Assembly: GCA_017590115.1 (NCBI GenBank) | Contig: JAGGNK010008226.1 | Coordinates: 5,717,283-5,781,282, forward strand | Source of the DNA: Montifringilla adamsi | Taxonomy: Eukaryota; Chordata; Aves; Passeriformes; Passeridae | Length of the DNA stretch: 64,000 nt | Direction: 5' to 3' | Shown here: piece by piece, positions 1 to 13,105 of the stretch | Numbering within the stretch: position 1 is the stretch's first letter | Layout: every line of letters starts with the position of its first letter | Translations under genes and position numbers: made by a program | The notes under the pieces: generated by a model | Seen by the model: the letters and a program-made list of their open reading frames with translations, nothing else | Told to the model about the DNA's origin: nothing | Databases searched by the model: none

Positions 1-1754
1 TAGTCCAAGGGGTTCAGTAGCACTTTAGGCCTCCATGCTTCAAGACACAAGCCAAATTCTCCCTAATAAAATTCAAAAGGCATTTTTCCTTCAGGGCACA
101 AATTCTAATGTGAAATGTCCCACATTTTCCTACACCACTGTGGCCCCTGTTGAAGGTGGAGTGCGCAGTTAGCTCAGGCTGCCTGGCTGAGCTGGCATGG
201 AAGCTTTTTCCTGCTGCACCTTCCGTGGGAGCACACAGAGGGAGCCTTGTCACCAGGATTGCTGTCACTGGGAAGGCCACCAGCTCAGGTGGGACAGGTA
301 ATCAGGGACACAGGAAGGCTTGGGATGTGTCTGGGGGTGTGTCAGGAGGTTTCAGTGTCCTTGTTGCCAAAGCAGTGTCCTCACAGTCCTGTGCTCCCAA
401 CCCCTGTGCTGCCATCCCTCGGTGCCTGATCACGTTTCTGCAGGCATCCAAGTCCTGAAAAGTTCGGGTGAGGTGTTGGATGGTGGTTTATTAGGGAATA
501 TCAGTGCTTTGTCACCTGGAAGTTACAAAACAGTTGGCTTGAGTGAGACAAAGGAAGGAGTCTTTGCATGTGCTTGGGAGAATGGTGGGGAGCAGCAAAA
601 AATGAACCTGCCTTTGTGCAGAGCAGAGCAAGTCCTCTCAGTGCCAGCTCTGCTCCACATTTAACCCTCCTGTAGGCAGATTGCTGATCCTGGGAGCCAA
701 CAGCAGCTCCAAGGGTTAGGAAATCAAAGCGACTTCCTGAGGTTTTTCCATCTCACAGGTTTCCTGCTGCAGCCTTGGCAGAAGTGGTGCCAGCCAGGGA
801 TGTGGCAGTGGCTGTGGCTCGTGCTGCCAGCTGTGCAGCAGCTGTGGACCGGGGAGTGTTGCCATCTGTGTGTGGCAGCCTTGCCAGGCTGGAGAGATGA
901 GCAGGTCTGGTCCCTCCCTGTCTCCAGCCAGTGGGAGCCTCTCCATCGCTCCTGATGAGCTGGAAAACATCTTGCACCTCCCAAATCTTCCTGTACTTGT
1001 TTTTACTTTTAAAACATCACACCCCACAGTCACAAGAGGCAGGGCTGTTCCTGAAATCCTGACCTGGGATTGTTTTCAGCTGCAAAATGCTGTGACAATA
1101 TTCATGCTGTGTCTTGGGAGAGGATTTTCATGCTGTGGAAACATGAGGTGTCTTAGAAGTTGCTCTTGGGAGGTTTTGGGAAGTGCATTACAGGAGATGG
1201 TAAATAGGGTGGTTGAGGAAGGTGGGATGGAGTAACTCCTTTACCTTCCATCAGTGCCTTGGCCCCTCTGTTCCAGCTGCAGTGAGCATCATTCAGCTCC
1301 AAAGTGCTGCACCCTCCTCCCACACCCTCGTGTGGCCATTCCCAGGAGCTGTGTCCCTGCCAAAGCACAGCCTGTCACCAGAAGGAAAGGACAATCAAAA
1401 GGAAGCAGTGGAGTTTGCCATATAAACATTTAAACCTTACCCAGGCTGAATAATAATGCAGAGCCTCATTCCATACAGAGATGCTGCCCAGGTGGGAAGG
1501 AGCCACTGGATCTGATGGGAATGGATAAACAGCTTTGCAGCTCCCAGTTTTGTCCCAGTGACTGTCCCTGCCTGGCTGCAGGTTGCTCAGGGAGGGGATT
1601 TTGGTTGTTCAGGGGTCTTGATGGGATTCTCTGTCCCAGCCCCAGCACAGGCTGTTCCTGCTGGCTTCAGGGAGGGTCTGCAGAGGCACATCACCAGTGC
1701 CAGCAGCTCCAGCTGCCTCCTGACACTGCCTGCCTGCTCTTAGACTTCCTACAC

Positions 1755-1890
1755 ACAGAATTCACAGAATTTCTGAGTTGGAAGAGACCTTCAAGATCAT
1801 CCAGTCCAACCCATGCCTTAACATCTCAACTAAACCCTGGCACCCAGTGCCACATCCAGCCTTTGTTAAACACACCTGGGGATGATGCCC
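1755..1890 (-). mobile_element. CR1 fragment (3' end)
   Basis: The segment begins TTCACAGAATTTCTGAGTTGGAAGAGACC and continues through CATCCAGTCCAACCC, the reverse complement of the CR1 3' end. It decays after about 135 bases. Confidence 0.85.
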
Positions 1891-4800
1891 TTCTCCTGGG
1901 AGCAGAAATCATCTCTCTGTGGCTCTGGGCAAACCAGGAAAGTCAAAAACTTCCCTCAGTGCCCTCTCTGCTGCTGGCATTGTGCCCTTCTGCCTGCTTC
2001 CCAAACCATCTCCTGCACAGGGTGGCTTTGCTGAGGAGGGGCCCCTTGCTGGTGGCTGAGCTGTTCCCTGTTGGATGGTGTGGGGACATCTCCCAGGCAC
2101 TGCTTCCCAGGAAAAGCCAGGCTCTTCTCAGAACCCCTCAGGGACAGGCTGTGTTCACCCTCCTGACTTCACCTGGGGAATGGGAAAGGTGCAGGGAGAT
2201 GTTTGGGGGAAGAGCAAACCCAGCCAGTGCTGGTGGGGAGGAATCTGGGGCTGGAATTGGAGTGAAACCCACACACAGAGCCAGGTAGGTTTTACCCAAG
2301 AGAGCAGCACTCAAGGAAAAACAGACAGAAAAAGCTGTGGTGCTTGTCCCAGCTCACATGCAGCCGTGTTTTCCAAAGGGAGAATTCCACACTTCTGTAG
2401 GAGTGGCTGGAGACAAGCCCCCTCCCTCAGCCCCCTCACAGAGCATCTCGTCCTGACAGCATCACAGCCTTCCTCATCCCAGGTGGCCATCCTCGGGAAA
2501 GAGGCTGATTGCCAAGTAAATCCAGGAGCTGTTGCCTTTATAGAACCTCCTAGAGGATTGACAAGGCAGTAAAACAACAGTTTTTCTATAGCAATTGCTC
2601 TGTGGGGAATTTGGTCAGAGCGCTGCCTTGCAAATGTACAGAACAGCCTGCCTGTAGAAATCCTTGAGAGTGTGATAGGATTTAATCAATCCCATTTGTT
2701 TGGATGGAGAGGCAGCCCAGATCTCCGTGGCAGATGCCCAGGAAATGCTGGAGGCAACAAAACCTGTTAAACAGGGCTATGTGTGGCCCTGTGAACAGAA
2801 TATACTGAATTTGCCTTTTTTTTTTTGGACTCAGTCAACCCGTCCCCTTATTACACCTCAGGTGTGTCCAGTCTTCACTCATCCTGTCATTTCCCTCATT
2901 TTATTCCCTTCTTCATCTCCTTGCCTCAGACTCCTGTTTTTATTTATTTGTTTCTTTATTTATAAAATGTGCCTTGATTCCCTCCTGTGCTTCGCTCTGT
3001 GCTGGGAGGCCGCAAGAGGCAGCTGGATGTGGTGTTGTGCAGCCCTGCTCACTGTGGGACACAGGATCAACGTGCTGGGGTCCTGCTGCCTTCCCAGGGG
3101 TGCTGTGCTCTGTGCTGTCCCTTCAGGAGAAGGTGACGTGTTGCAGAATGAGCCCCCAGCAGCACTGGGCTGTGCAGGTGGGTCCTGTCCTTGGGGTTAC
3201 ACACAAATCCCAAATGTGATCTTAATGATCTGTGCTGTTTTAGAGAGCTTTTATTTCAAGATAAGTGACTTTCTCAGGGTTGTTTTTCATTCACTTTGAA
3301 AACTCTTGGTTCTGCTGCTTGTCCAAGCTGTGCACAAGCAACAAATAGTGATAAAGAACAACCTATTGGCACGGCAGTGCAGGGGCCAGCTGGTTGGACT
3401 GTGTATTTATTGGACTGGAGATACTGGCAGCCTGGAATTATGAAGATCTGCTGTTAGTTTAAGCTTCTCCTCTATCTGGTTTGGCCAGCTGTCCTTTCAA
3501 ATGACAGGGAAGTTTCATGTAGTAACAGGAGAAAAGTTTATTCTTGTGGTTTATCCAAATTTCCCATTTGCTCACTGACCACACGTTGTCTGCCACCACC
3601 TTTACTCCTTCCCCATGGCAGCCAGTCCTTTCCCTCCCTTTGTCTGCTGCATCTTTTGTACACCAGAATGAAAGAGGAGCTCTCCAAAGGCCCAGCAGTG
3701 TTGTAAAGCCACAGGAGGGCTCAGCACAGGCTGATACTCCCTGGAGCTGCCAGGCTGATGGAGGAGCCAGGCCACGTGGCTGTCACTATGTTGTCAAGCT
3801 TGTTTTGGGAGATAGTGTGGGAGAAATGCCCTTTATCCTGAGATTGCTGGGTCTGCCATCCAAGGGGACACTCGTCAGCAATTTCCTATCTGCAAATCAT
3901 AATTACTGGGACAGGGAGGAAAAACAACCCCGGGCCAGTCTTGGTCTTACCTGCTGTGGTTCTTAAAGAAAAGGCACAACCTCCTGTAAATAATCACCCC
4001 AGGAAGGCAAATATGGCATTTAACATCTTCCTAAAATAGCTAGGACTCAAAAAGCACCCAGGTGTTGTCTCTTTGTCCTGCAGAGTGTCTGCGTGAAGCA
4101 AAATCTGGTGATTTTGGTTCTGTTAGAGGAGAAGCAGCAGTGAGATAAGTGAGATAAGCAGAGATCTGAGCTTTGCTTTTCCTGTCATGAGCTGGTCTGC
4201 TGCTCTGGAAGGCTCATGGGGGAGGAGGAAGACTTTGGTGGTGCTGTGCAGTGACTTGGTGAAGATTGGCCCATCCTCATGGGAAAATCCCAGGGATTTC
4301 TGACACACCATCCAAATCTTGCTTCTCCTCTCGTTTACAGGCAGCAGCCCAGCCTTGTGTGGTTTCAGTCTGGTACCTGCACTGGGCTCTAGCTGGAAAT
4401 GGACGAAGCTCTTCCTCCTTTAAAGAGCTGCTGTGTCCCTCCTCTCCACTCCTAGGAGTGCCATTACCTCCTGCAGATCCAGCCTTACAGCATTCCTTGG
4501 GCTCTGCCTCCCTGCCAGTTTTCCCTGGACATCTGTGGGCTCAGCACCCCTGGTGTGGAAATCCTCTGAAATCTTCTGCTGCTGGAAATCCCACTGCCCC
4601 CCTTGCTCCTGCAGAGCATCACTCTGGCCTGGCAGCCTTTCCAAGCCTGCATCCCACTTGCAGCATCCAGCTTCACGTGGGAACAAGCCCTCGTGTTGTG
4701 TTCTCAGCAGAGCAGCAGGTCCCAGGCCCTGGAGCCACCATTCCAGCAGATGGCATCAAAGACAGCTTGTTCCTCTGCTGGATCCAAGGGCTGTTTTCCC

Positions 4801-7322
4801 ACACTTCCACTCCCCACAGTCCCATTTCCCAGCAGCTCTGGAGCAGATATTCCTGTAAGAAAAGCAAGCTCCTTATGAAAAGCAACCTGTGCATTTATTT
4901 TTCTTTTGCCTCACTGTTAAGTGACGTGTCCCGTGTCACACACCAGCGCGGTGCCCAGTTCTCCACCCAGCTGTAGGGGCTGGGGGCTTTCTTTTTGCTC
5001 ACCTTGGGCCACTCAGCCTCAATCTGACCTGAAAAATGAATTGAAAAATTAAATTATAAAAAAATTATAGACCTTCAGGTGCAGGTTTTGATGTCTGAAT
5101 TTAGTTGACTTTATATTAATATATGTAATATTTGCATATGCAGTGCGCTGCATAGTAGGGAGATTAAATCTTCCTTTTTCTGTATTTATTTATAAACTGT
5201 GAAGAGACCTCATAGTTGCTGGAGGTCATTGATCTACCAGACATGAAGAAATCCTTCTTCTTGACTCCAGCCTGTAGGATTTCCCATGACCAGCAGGTCT
5301 AGCACGCTGCCAGACTTCAGCTGACACATCACACCGGAAAATCCAATCACTGCCACATCACATCTTTAAAACTTCATCACTGACTCACCATTATTTTTGA
5401 TCTCTCTGGGAGTATTCCAAAATCAGGCTCCATACATTAGAAGGAGGTCAGGAGTAGTGAGTGAGTGCAGGAAGAGGGAACATCAGTGTAGTTTTTACTT
5501 TTAAACTTAAGACCCCTGTGACTTTTAAATGTAACGATCGTGACATACCCTGCCCTTGGCAAGTGTGTTCCAGCTGCCTCCCAATGCTTGCATTAGCCAG
5601 TAGACTTAGGAGGATTTTATGGATTTTTTTCAATTAAAAGGAAAGAGCTGGATTTCTTCCCACTGGGTTTGTCTTCTGCTCTACTTGTAAGTTCAAAAAG
5701 AAAAAAAAAATTACCTTTCCTTCTTTACCAGGCCATAGATACCACATATCCTTTGGGCTGTACTCTTCTGTCTACACCTGCTCAAGGTGACTTTGGCTTC
5801 TTCAGACTGGGCTAGGCAGGATTTGGGCTGTGGGCTGAGGTTTGAGGGAGGCAGAGCATGGCAGGCACATGGCAGTGCCCATGGCTGGAAAATCTGTGGA
5901 ATTACAGCGTTGTTGGTCTGTGCCAGGCAGATCTTTGATATGTTCTGTGCTCAGAGCAAGCCCACTGCAAACACCTCGTGTAACAGAGAGATGTGACACA
6001 GAGCTCTGCTGGAGCTCCAGGAGAAAAGCAGATCTGCATAATGCATTTATTTAATGGATTAGACCTGAAAACAGGATTAAGCCCTCCTGAGGGCTCTGAG
6101 GTGGCAAACAGAAGGCTCAGCCCGGCCAGTGGATGCTCCTGTGGTGTGGTCCCACTGCAGTGCTGAGGGTGGTGTGGCACTGGTGGCACCTTCCAGTGGG
6201 TCTGGTACCTTGGAGCAGCCTGAGGCTGCGAGGGGCTCTCAGCTGGGAGCCTCCAGGTGTGCCCTGGCCTCCACCTCCGGTGGGAACAGCATCCTCCAGG
6301 GTGAGCAGTCCATCAGTGCTGCTCCTGAAACATCCCCTCTACAGAGTGCTGAGGGAGGGAATCATTGCAGATTTAGCACGTGGCTTTTCAGGCACAAACT
6401 CAGCCCAGAATACTGGCAAATCTTCCAACACCAGCGGATAAATCCCTTTCACAGGGTGAAGCTGGACTGTATTTTCCAGGTGGGATGTACCACTGTGCTG
6501 CCCAGTGCCAGGGAAAAGGTTCCTTCCCAGGAAAATAATGAAAGGTGGCAGTCACTTTGTTATTGATTATCCTGTGCCCTGGAAATGAGTGAGCAGAGCC
6601 TGAGGAACAGGTGTTGTGGGGAGAAGGGGATTAAGGGAATGAAGCTGAAAGAAAAGCAGCTGATGCTCTGCAGGAAGGGATCACGGTGCCTGGGGCCATT
6701 CAGGTGTTCTCCTGGTTACAAGGGCTGGGAAGCTGGGGAGAGTGAAAGGGGAGGTAGGAGGGACCTCTCCAGGTGACACTTAGAGATTTATCAGGCACCT
6801 GAAGTCTACAAAAAATACAATATTATTAATTTTCCTGGGAAGGGACAGGTGGGTGTGCTCTCAGAATGCTGCTGTGCAGTGGCAAACACTCTGTCCCAAC
6901 ATATTCCTCCTCATTTGCAGTTTCAGGAAGGTTTTACACAATAAAACACCTCTCTCAGCAATACCTGGGGACTTCAGGGATCAGCCCACAGCCCTTGGCT
7001 CTCACGTGCAGTCCCAGGAGACAGGGAGAGTTTGGCTTTGCCTGCACTGAGGAATGAAGGAATAAATAATTAATTCTTCCTGCCCTATGCCATTCACCAT
7101 TTATAGTCCTGCAACAAAATCCTGCATTCTGGTTTTCAGAGAGCTGGGGACAGGGAGAGGGGGATCCTTTACCATCCCTGTTATGGGAGCCTTGTCCCAA
7201 ACATGGGGCAAAGTCTGATGGGACAAAGTAAAAGCAGCCTGTGCTCTACAAAAACCACACGGAAGTTGTCCAAAAGCAGCTCCAATTTGACTTTTCCTTT
7301 GCTAGTTTCCACATTGTTCCCA

Positions 7323-7380
7323 GATACATTGATACATATATACATGTATATACATATATGTGTGTGTGTGTATTTGTATG
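7323..7380. repeat. (TACA/TATG/TG)n microsatellite
   Basis: An ATACAT/TATATG mixture passes into six TG units. Confidence 0.85.
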
Positions 7381-7620
7381 TCCTGAGCTTCACAGATTTG
7401 ACCATTGGTTTTGGGGAAGTCTGGAAAATTCATCTCCTTGTTTCAGCAAAGGCAGCACATTTCCTGGCTGAAATGCTGGGCATTGAGAAGATGCTGTTTT
7501 CAGGCTGATTTGAGCAATCTCCTTGACATTTCAGATTTTGCAGAGATTTATAAGAAGGTTTCCTCTGTAGCTGTGCCAGGGAGGGGCAGTGATGACTCAG
7601 AGCCAGCTGGTTCTGAGGGG

Positions 7621-7906
7621 GTGTCAGGAGCACAAGGACATGTGGGGACAGAGCCCAGGCACAGAGAAGGCCAGAACAACCTGTCAGCAGATGTGGGGGA
7701 GCTGACCTGGCCCTGCAGCTCCAATTTCCACCAAACACCACCATGAAACTGGCCAGGGCTGACCGTGCCATCCTGGCCTGGGCCAGCCCAGCTGAGCTGC
7801 TTGGGGAATGATGGGTGGCACTGTGGGATTTGGGGTTTTGGGGCCGACTGCTGCCTCTAAGCAACCTCTGCAAACTGAGTTTAGCTGGTCATGAGTTAGG
7901 GACACA
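7621..7906 (-). repeat. Unclassified interspersed repeat, copy 1
   Basis: The reverse complement of this segment aligns across about 280 bases with 11740-12025. Shared blocks include CATCTGCTGACAGGTT, CTCCCCCACATC and TGTCCCTAACTCATGACCAG. I do not recognise the family. Both copies are diverged, suggesting an old avian interspersed element. Confidence 0.7.
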
Positions 7907-7974
7907 AAATATAGAGCTTGAGATGATTGTTCATCTCTCCCCTCATCACCTGCTGTGAAGGACAGGCACACAGT

Positions 7975-8230
7975 TAAAAGTTCTCTGTAAATGCTAATTA
8001 AAATGGACTTACCTAATGACTGATTGGCCCTTTGATTGCATTAAGATTCTCAGTGTAATGAACTTAACTGAAGTATGGATTACAATCTTGTTCTAATTAA
8101 AACAGAAACGTGTAACACATATTAGCACATATCAGAAAGAGTTTTAATTGCTGTTTGGGATCAAACTGTTGAAAATATTAATGTGTTGTCTAAAGCCTGC
8201 AGCACTTAATTAAATTCTTCATCCGAGTGG
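7975..8230. promoter_or_regulatory. Candidate conserved noncoding element
   Basis: An AT-rich, repeat-free stretch with several homeodomain-like cores (GCTAATTAAA, TTCTAATTAAAA, TTTTAATTGC and CTTAATTAAA) and CCCTTTGATT resembling a TCF/LEF site. It begins about 70 bases after an interspersed repeat. Conservation cannot be judged here. Confidence 0.3.
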
Positions 8231-8968
8231 AATTCAGGTTACTTCAAAGGATGCATCCATTCACCATTTTCTTGTGCTCTCAGAAACAGAGGGAATATAG
8301 ATCTGGATTGTTATTTCCATGCTGCCCTTCCCTTGCCCTCCAGCCCTGGATCCTGACTTCTCAGTCCCCTCCAACCCTGTGGCCTGTGGGAGAGAGGGGA
8401 ATTTGTCATTCTGAACCTTTTGCATATCTAATTGCTGATCAAGAGGTACCATTTTCTGCCTTGCTTTGGGCACGGAGAGTAGGGCCAGGAGGTTGTTGTT
8501 ACCTTGCAAAGATGGACAGAGATTAAACAACATGCTTTGCTGCCAGCAGCCACAGGGAGAAGGTGTTCAGTGTTGGTATAGCAGCAGTGGCCAGGGCAAG
8601 CTGTGGTCAGAGAAGTGAAGCAGAGCTCAAGTTGAAATATCAGAATGCAGGGGGTCAGGAAGGCTCTCAGCTCTGCAGCTCTAGAGGAACTGACCTACTT
8701 TAATCCAAATTTTTACTGCCAGATGAAGAAGGGATTGCAAGCAGGGTGTTCTCCCTGGAAAGCACTGGACTTAATTTCTTCCACTCTTTTGGCAGCACCT
8801 GTTTCTGCACTTCTTTAAGACAAAACACAGCCCTTTCTTTTTCTCTGGTGCTGCCTGGGGCAGGAGAAAGCCATTTGATGTAGGTGGTGTCTCCACCCAG
8901 CTCCTACCAGAAGTGACATCTTTGCAAAGTCAAAAAGTCACTGCTTCTGAGGCCTCTCCAGAAAAAAA

Positions 8969-9170
8969 GTATTTTTGAGTATCTGTGATGCCTTTTCTCC
9001 CAGCTGTGACCTTCAGCTGTCTGCAGTAACCCTTCCTGTTTCTAAACCACCTGGAGGTCCCTGCGAGGAGTATTTTTGAATATCTGTGATGCGTTTTCTC
9101 CCAGCTGTGACCTTCAGATGTCTGCAGTAACCCTTCCTGTTTCTAAACCACCTGGAGGTCCCTGCGAGGG
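8969..9170. repeat. 101-bp tandem duplication (two copies)
   Basis: 8969-9069 and 9070-9170 align end to end without gaps and differ at only about four positions (for example GAG/GAA, GCC/GCG and CAGC/CAGA). The unit contains no recognised repeat family. The low divergence implies a fairly recent event. Confidence 0.95.
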
Positions 9171-10403
9171 CACAGGGGAAATGCAAACCTCTGAAGGGGA
9201 GCAGGATCCCAAAACTACCAGTGAGACATGGCCAGTTGAGGCATTGACAAGCTGGTGCATCATTCCTATGAATTTGATGTCAGGGCTTGATTGTTGAGGA
9301 CCAGCCCAGCAGATGTCAATGTTCCAGGTGCCCCCAGCATGGACAGGTCAGAAGTTGGTGGGAGGGATCTGCTCTCCAGCCTGGCTTTCCCCAGAAGACA
9401 GACAGATCTGTGGGGAGAGCTGGGAATATCTTGTGCTCTCCTGGCCATGAGGAGAAGGGAAGAGGCTCTGTAAGAGCAGCAGTTGCTCAAGGGCAGGGCT
9501 GGGGAGGAGGAAAACGTGTGAGCTCAGGAAGAGCATGTGGTTATGAGTCAGGGTGTCACCAAGCAGCCTGTGAGGTGACACTTAGACCAGAACTAAAGGC
9601 TTCCTGCAGTCAGAACATCTCATCTGGGTCACACTTGAAACAGCAGCACCTCACACCAGCTCAGGACTGAGGTGTGGCACTTCTTGGAACAAGTCTGGCA
9701 GTGCAAACCCTTCTGGTCATGGTGCACAGCACCTCCAGTGACACATCTGTAACTGGGGCCACACAGCTTCCCCCAGACTGTGACACAGCAGCATAGCACT
9801 GGTTTTATGGCTGCTCTGGTCACGTCTCTCTGCCCAAATCACTGCCTGAACGGTCTGGGATCATCCCAAACCCCTGACAGCACTCTGCAGCTGCTGAGCC
9901 CTGCCGTGGCAGTGGCACAACATCTGTGGGTTCTGCTGTTCCAGGATAATCTCGTTTTAGAGTGCCCTAACTGGCCATGTTAACCCAGTCAGTAGCTGGT
10001 GTTTGCTCAGTTTATCAAGTCCTTGACTGTGCAGGCCTGGGTGTGCCCTGCATTGATAGAGGGAGGGGATTTTACACCAGAATTTGGAGGTTGATTTAGG
10101 AGCCCTGCTTGCCTGATGTCCAAGTCTGTGGTGTGAGTTTACAAGCAAGGCAGAGAGGGTTTGAGCCCAGTGAGGGCTGAATTGCAGCCATCAGCTCTGC
10201 AAAGAGAAGTACCCAACCCACTGAGCAGGGAGGAGGAGTAGCACTGAGTGAGCAAACCTAATTATTTTATAATGTGCCAGAGAGGTTGCCAGGAGCTGGA
10301 GGGACAAGAGATGCTGTAAGGGGAACTCATGAGCATGAGATAATGTCACTCCTGTGGCAGCACAGAGAGGAGAGAGCCTGCAGCCAGGAGAGGCCATGTC
10401 CAA

Positions 10404-10448
10404 AAACCTCAACACCCTGAAATGTCCAAACACCTCAACACCCTGAAA
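10404..10448. repeat. 26-bp tandem duplication
   Basis: The phrase ACCTCAACACCCTGAAAT occurs twice with a period of 26 bases, directly upstream of a CR1 3' fragment. Confidence 0.8.
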
Positions 10449-10449
10449 T

Positions 10450-10585
10450 AAAGTTAAGGAGAAGAATGGGACAGGCTGCCCATGGCAGTGGTGGGGTCAC
10501 CATCCCTGGAGGGATTTAAAAGATGTTCAGGTGGGGCTGGACTCTTTGAGGTCTTTTTCAACCTAAAAATGCTTCTGTGATTCTG
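10450..10585 (+). mobile_element. CR1 fragment (3' end)
   Basis: Contains CCATCCCTGGAGGGATTTAA and ends GTCTTTTTCAACCT...TCTGTGATTCTGA, the CR1 3' terminus in forward orientation. Confidence 0.85.
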
Positions 10586-11739
10586 AGGTGATTCAGTCTA
10601 ATTCAGGATAAAGACAGGGCTTTGGGACATTGAGAAGCCCCAAATCCGTGTGAGTCTGTGTCTGTGTGTGTGCAAACATGGCCATATAACCCTGGGGAGA
10701 ACTGGGGAAGTCAGCAGGCACCTGAGAGCTGCACCTGAATGTGATTTACTGAGAAAACTCCAGCTCTGTGTTCCTCCAAAAGCCACAGATTTTGCTCCTG
10801 AGGTTTCTGTGCCATTAATCTCATTAGTGACAGGATTTACATGTTGAGATGAGGAGAGGTAAAGCAGGGTTAAAAAAAAGATACCACAGATGCTACTTCA
10901 TGAGCCCCAGCTAATTTTCATGCAATTCTGGTTTCAGATAAAGAGCCTTCCCCGGGTTTTTGTAGGAGAACAGCAATGCAGGCTATTCAAAGGGTGATAA
11001 TACATGGCTCTTGTGGCTAAAGCCTCCTGCTTTCTGAACACACATCCTCAAGGAGCACAGCAGGGAGCAGGGATGTGCCTTCAACTACACTGCTGCCAAA
11101 CTCAATCTCTTCCAATCTCTTGCTCCGCTCCAGCTTCAGGGCAGACAATGGGAGAAAAATTATTTTGAGTGAAGCTCTTGCTCACTAATTGCAATTTGTG
11201 CTGAGAATCAAGCAGGAGCAGCCAAATTTATTTGGTGTTTTGGCTGTTTCAGGGAGTAATGGTGAACACTGAACTCTGCACAGATTCTGGAAGGGGCAAG
11301 ATTAAGGCTTTGTTAAAGCAGAATAAATGCATTAGAGTTCCACTGAAAACAGGGGAGCTGAGTAACATCTTCAAGCGTTTAACAGAACTGCAGCCAACCA
11401 CAGATCCATAAACTAGATATTATAAAAAAGGAAAAGCAAAACAAAACAAAGGAAATCCACTTTAGCTGAGATAAACTGAACCTGGACACATGTGCAGACC
11501 CAAGAGAGCAAGAGGCACCTCACGAGGCTAAATGAGCTCCTTGTTCCCAAGAGTGTCAAGTGTGATCATCTGCAAAACAGGAATGCAAGCCAATGTTTCT
11601 TTTAGTAAAAGGGTGAAATGAAATGTTAGTTCTGAAAAGTTTACATAAAGTTAAGTGAGCAGGATAATCCCAGCCTCTTACAACAAACCTCTCACGCTGG
11701 ACAATGAACGCAAGAACTCTCTCCTCATGTGTCCTGTAC

Positions 11740-12025
11740 TGTGTCCCTAACTCATGACCAGTAGTAGGGGAAGGGGAAAAAGAAAACACAGCAGCTGGCC
11801 TCAAAACCCCAAACACCATGGTGTCACCCATGCTCTCCCCAAGCAGCTGGCTCAGTTGGATGGAGCTGTGCAGGCATTGTGGTGGGCTGGACCAGCTCAG
11901 ATCTCTCAGTGGTGTTTTGCTGGGAAGTGGAGCTGTAGGGCCAGTCCAGCTCCCCCACATCTGCTGACAGGTTATTCTGGCCTTCGGCTGTGCCTGGGCT
12001 CCTGTGGCATCCCTTGTCCCCATTA
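11740..12025 (+). repeat. Unclassified interspersed repeat, copy 2
   Basis: Inverted partner of 7621-7906, with about 3.8 kb between them. A minus-oriented CR1 fragment starts about 110 bases further on (12137), so the repeat is probably distinct from CR1. Confidence 0.7.
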
Positions 12026-12136
12026 TCACCCCAGGCCAGGTGGGATTTCCCTGCCCTGTGTGCAGCATCCTGCAGGGCTGCAGGGACAGCCGTGGCGAGG
12101 GAGCCGTGGGGAGCTGGAGCGTTGTCCTCCCTCACA

Positions 12137-12210
12137 GGATGGTTTGGCTTGGAAGGGACCTTACAGAGCATCTAATTCCACACCTTCCATAGCCCAGGCT
12201 GTGTCAGGGG
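12137..12210 (-). mobile_element. CR1 fragment (short)
   Basis: AGGATGGTTTGGCTTGGAAGGGACC followed by CATCTAATTCCAC, the CR1 3' end in reverse. About 70 bases survive. Confidence 0.8.
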
Positions 12211-13044
12211 ACACGCTCAGGGCTGTTGGGAGGGCAGGTCCAGGCAGCCACAGCCAGCCAGGCCATGGAAGCTGAGGAAGGCAGCGCTGGCTGCTGGCCG
12301 AGCCGTGGCAGCAAGCTGTGCCTTTCTGCCCTGGCAGCCCCGAGATCTTCTCCAAAATTGCTTGTCTGCAGATAATGATGAATAGTCCCTTTATGCACAG
12401 TAACTGAGTAGTGCTGGTGTCGCCTCCCTGAGAAAAATCAGCAGCCCTCTGCGAAGGGATGGAATTATGCTCCTTTGGCCATACACAGGCCGCATAATTC
12501 AATGTAATTTTATTATCTCTGTGCACTCAGAACTACACCACATGGCTCTTCTGTAAGTGGTGAAGGTAAGAGGCTACACCAGCATGAATTTTCTTTAATA
12601 AGATTATAGCATGATAATAGGCTTTGAGAATAATTCAGCTTCTAATGATTTTGTTCTTCCTTGCTTCACATGATCAAGGGCAGTATGCATTAAAATTGTG
12701 GAGGCTTTCTTAGTTATGGAGCAGTAAGTATATATTTTATCTATCAGCTATAATATTCAAAGGAAATTTTTGTTTTTGTAGGAAAAACTTATTTGGTATT
12801 GCCATTTTCAAGGCTCTCTGTGTAAGCATGTGCAGACCTATGACAAATTTCCGCAATATAGTGGTGGTGTTTTTGTGGGAAAAATCCAAGTGTTGAAACA
12901 CAATGCAGCCAACCAAGCTGTCTGGAAGGGGATCAACCTTGTAATACTTTAATCTGATTTAAAAAAAAAAAAAGTAGTAGTAAAAATTATAAATTATTTC
13001 TTCATGCAGATGAGTTGCCTAACATCAGGCATTCAAATTAGGAA

Positions 13045-13105
13045 ATGTTGGCTTGACTCCCCCCGGGGCCTCGGTTTCCCTTTCAGTAAAACAAATGCAA
13101 GAGTC
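13045..13105 (+). mobile_element. Possible MIR/L2-like relic
   Basis: GGCCTCGGTTTCCCTTTCAG followed by TAAAAC matches the conserved MIR/L2 phrase for CCTCAGTTTCC...TCTGTAAAA. Only about 60 bases are recognisable. Confidence 0.45.

Noticed and set aside
1515..2288. 257-codon open frame on the + strand
   Set aside because: It runs through a reverse CR1 fragment, shows no domain and has no splice or codon signature of a gene.
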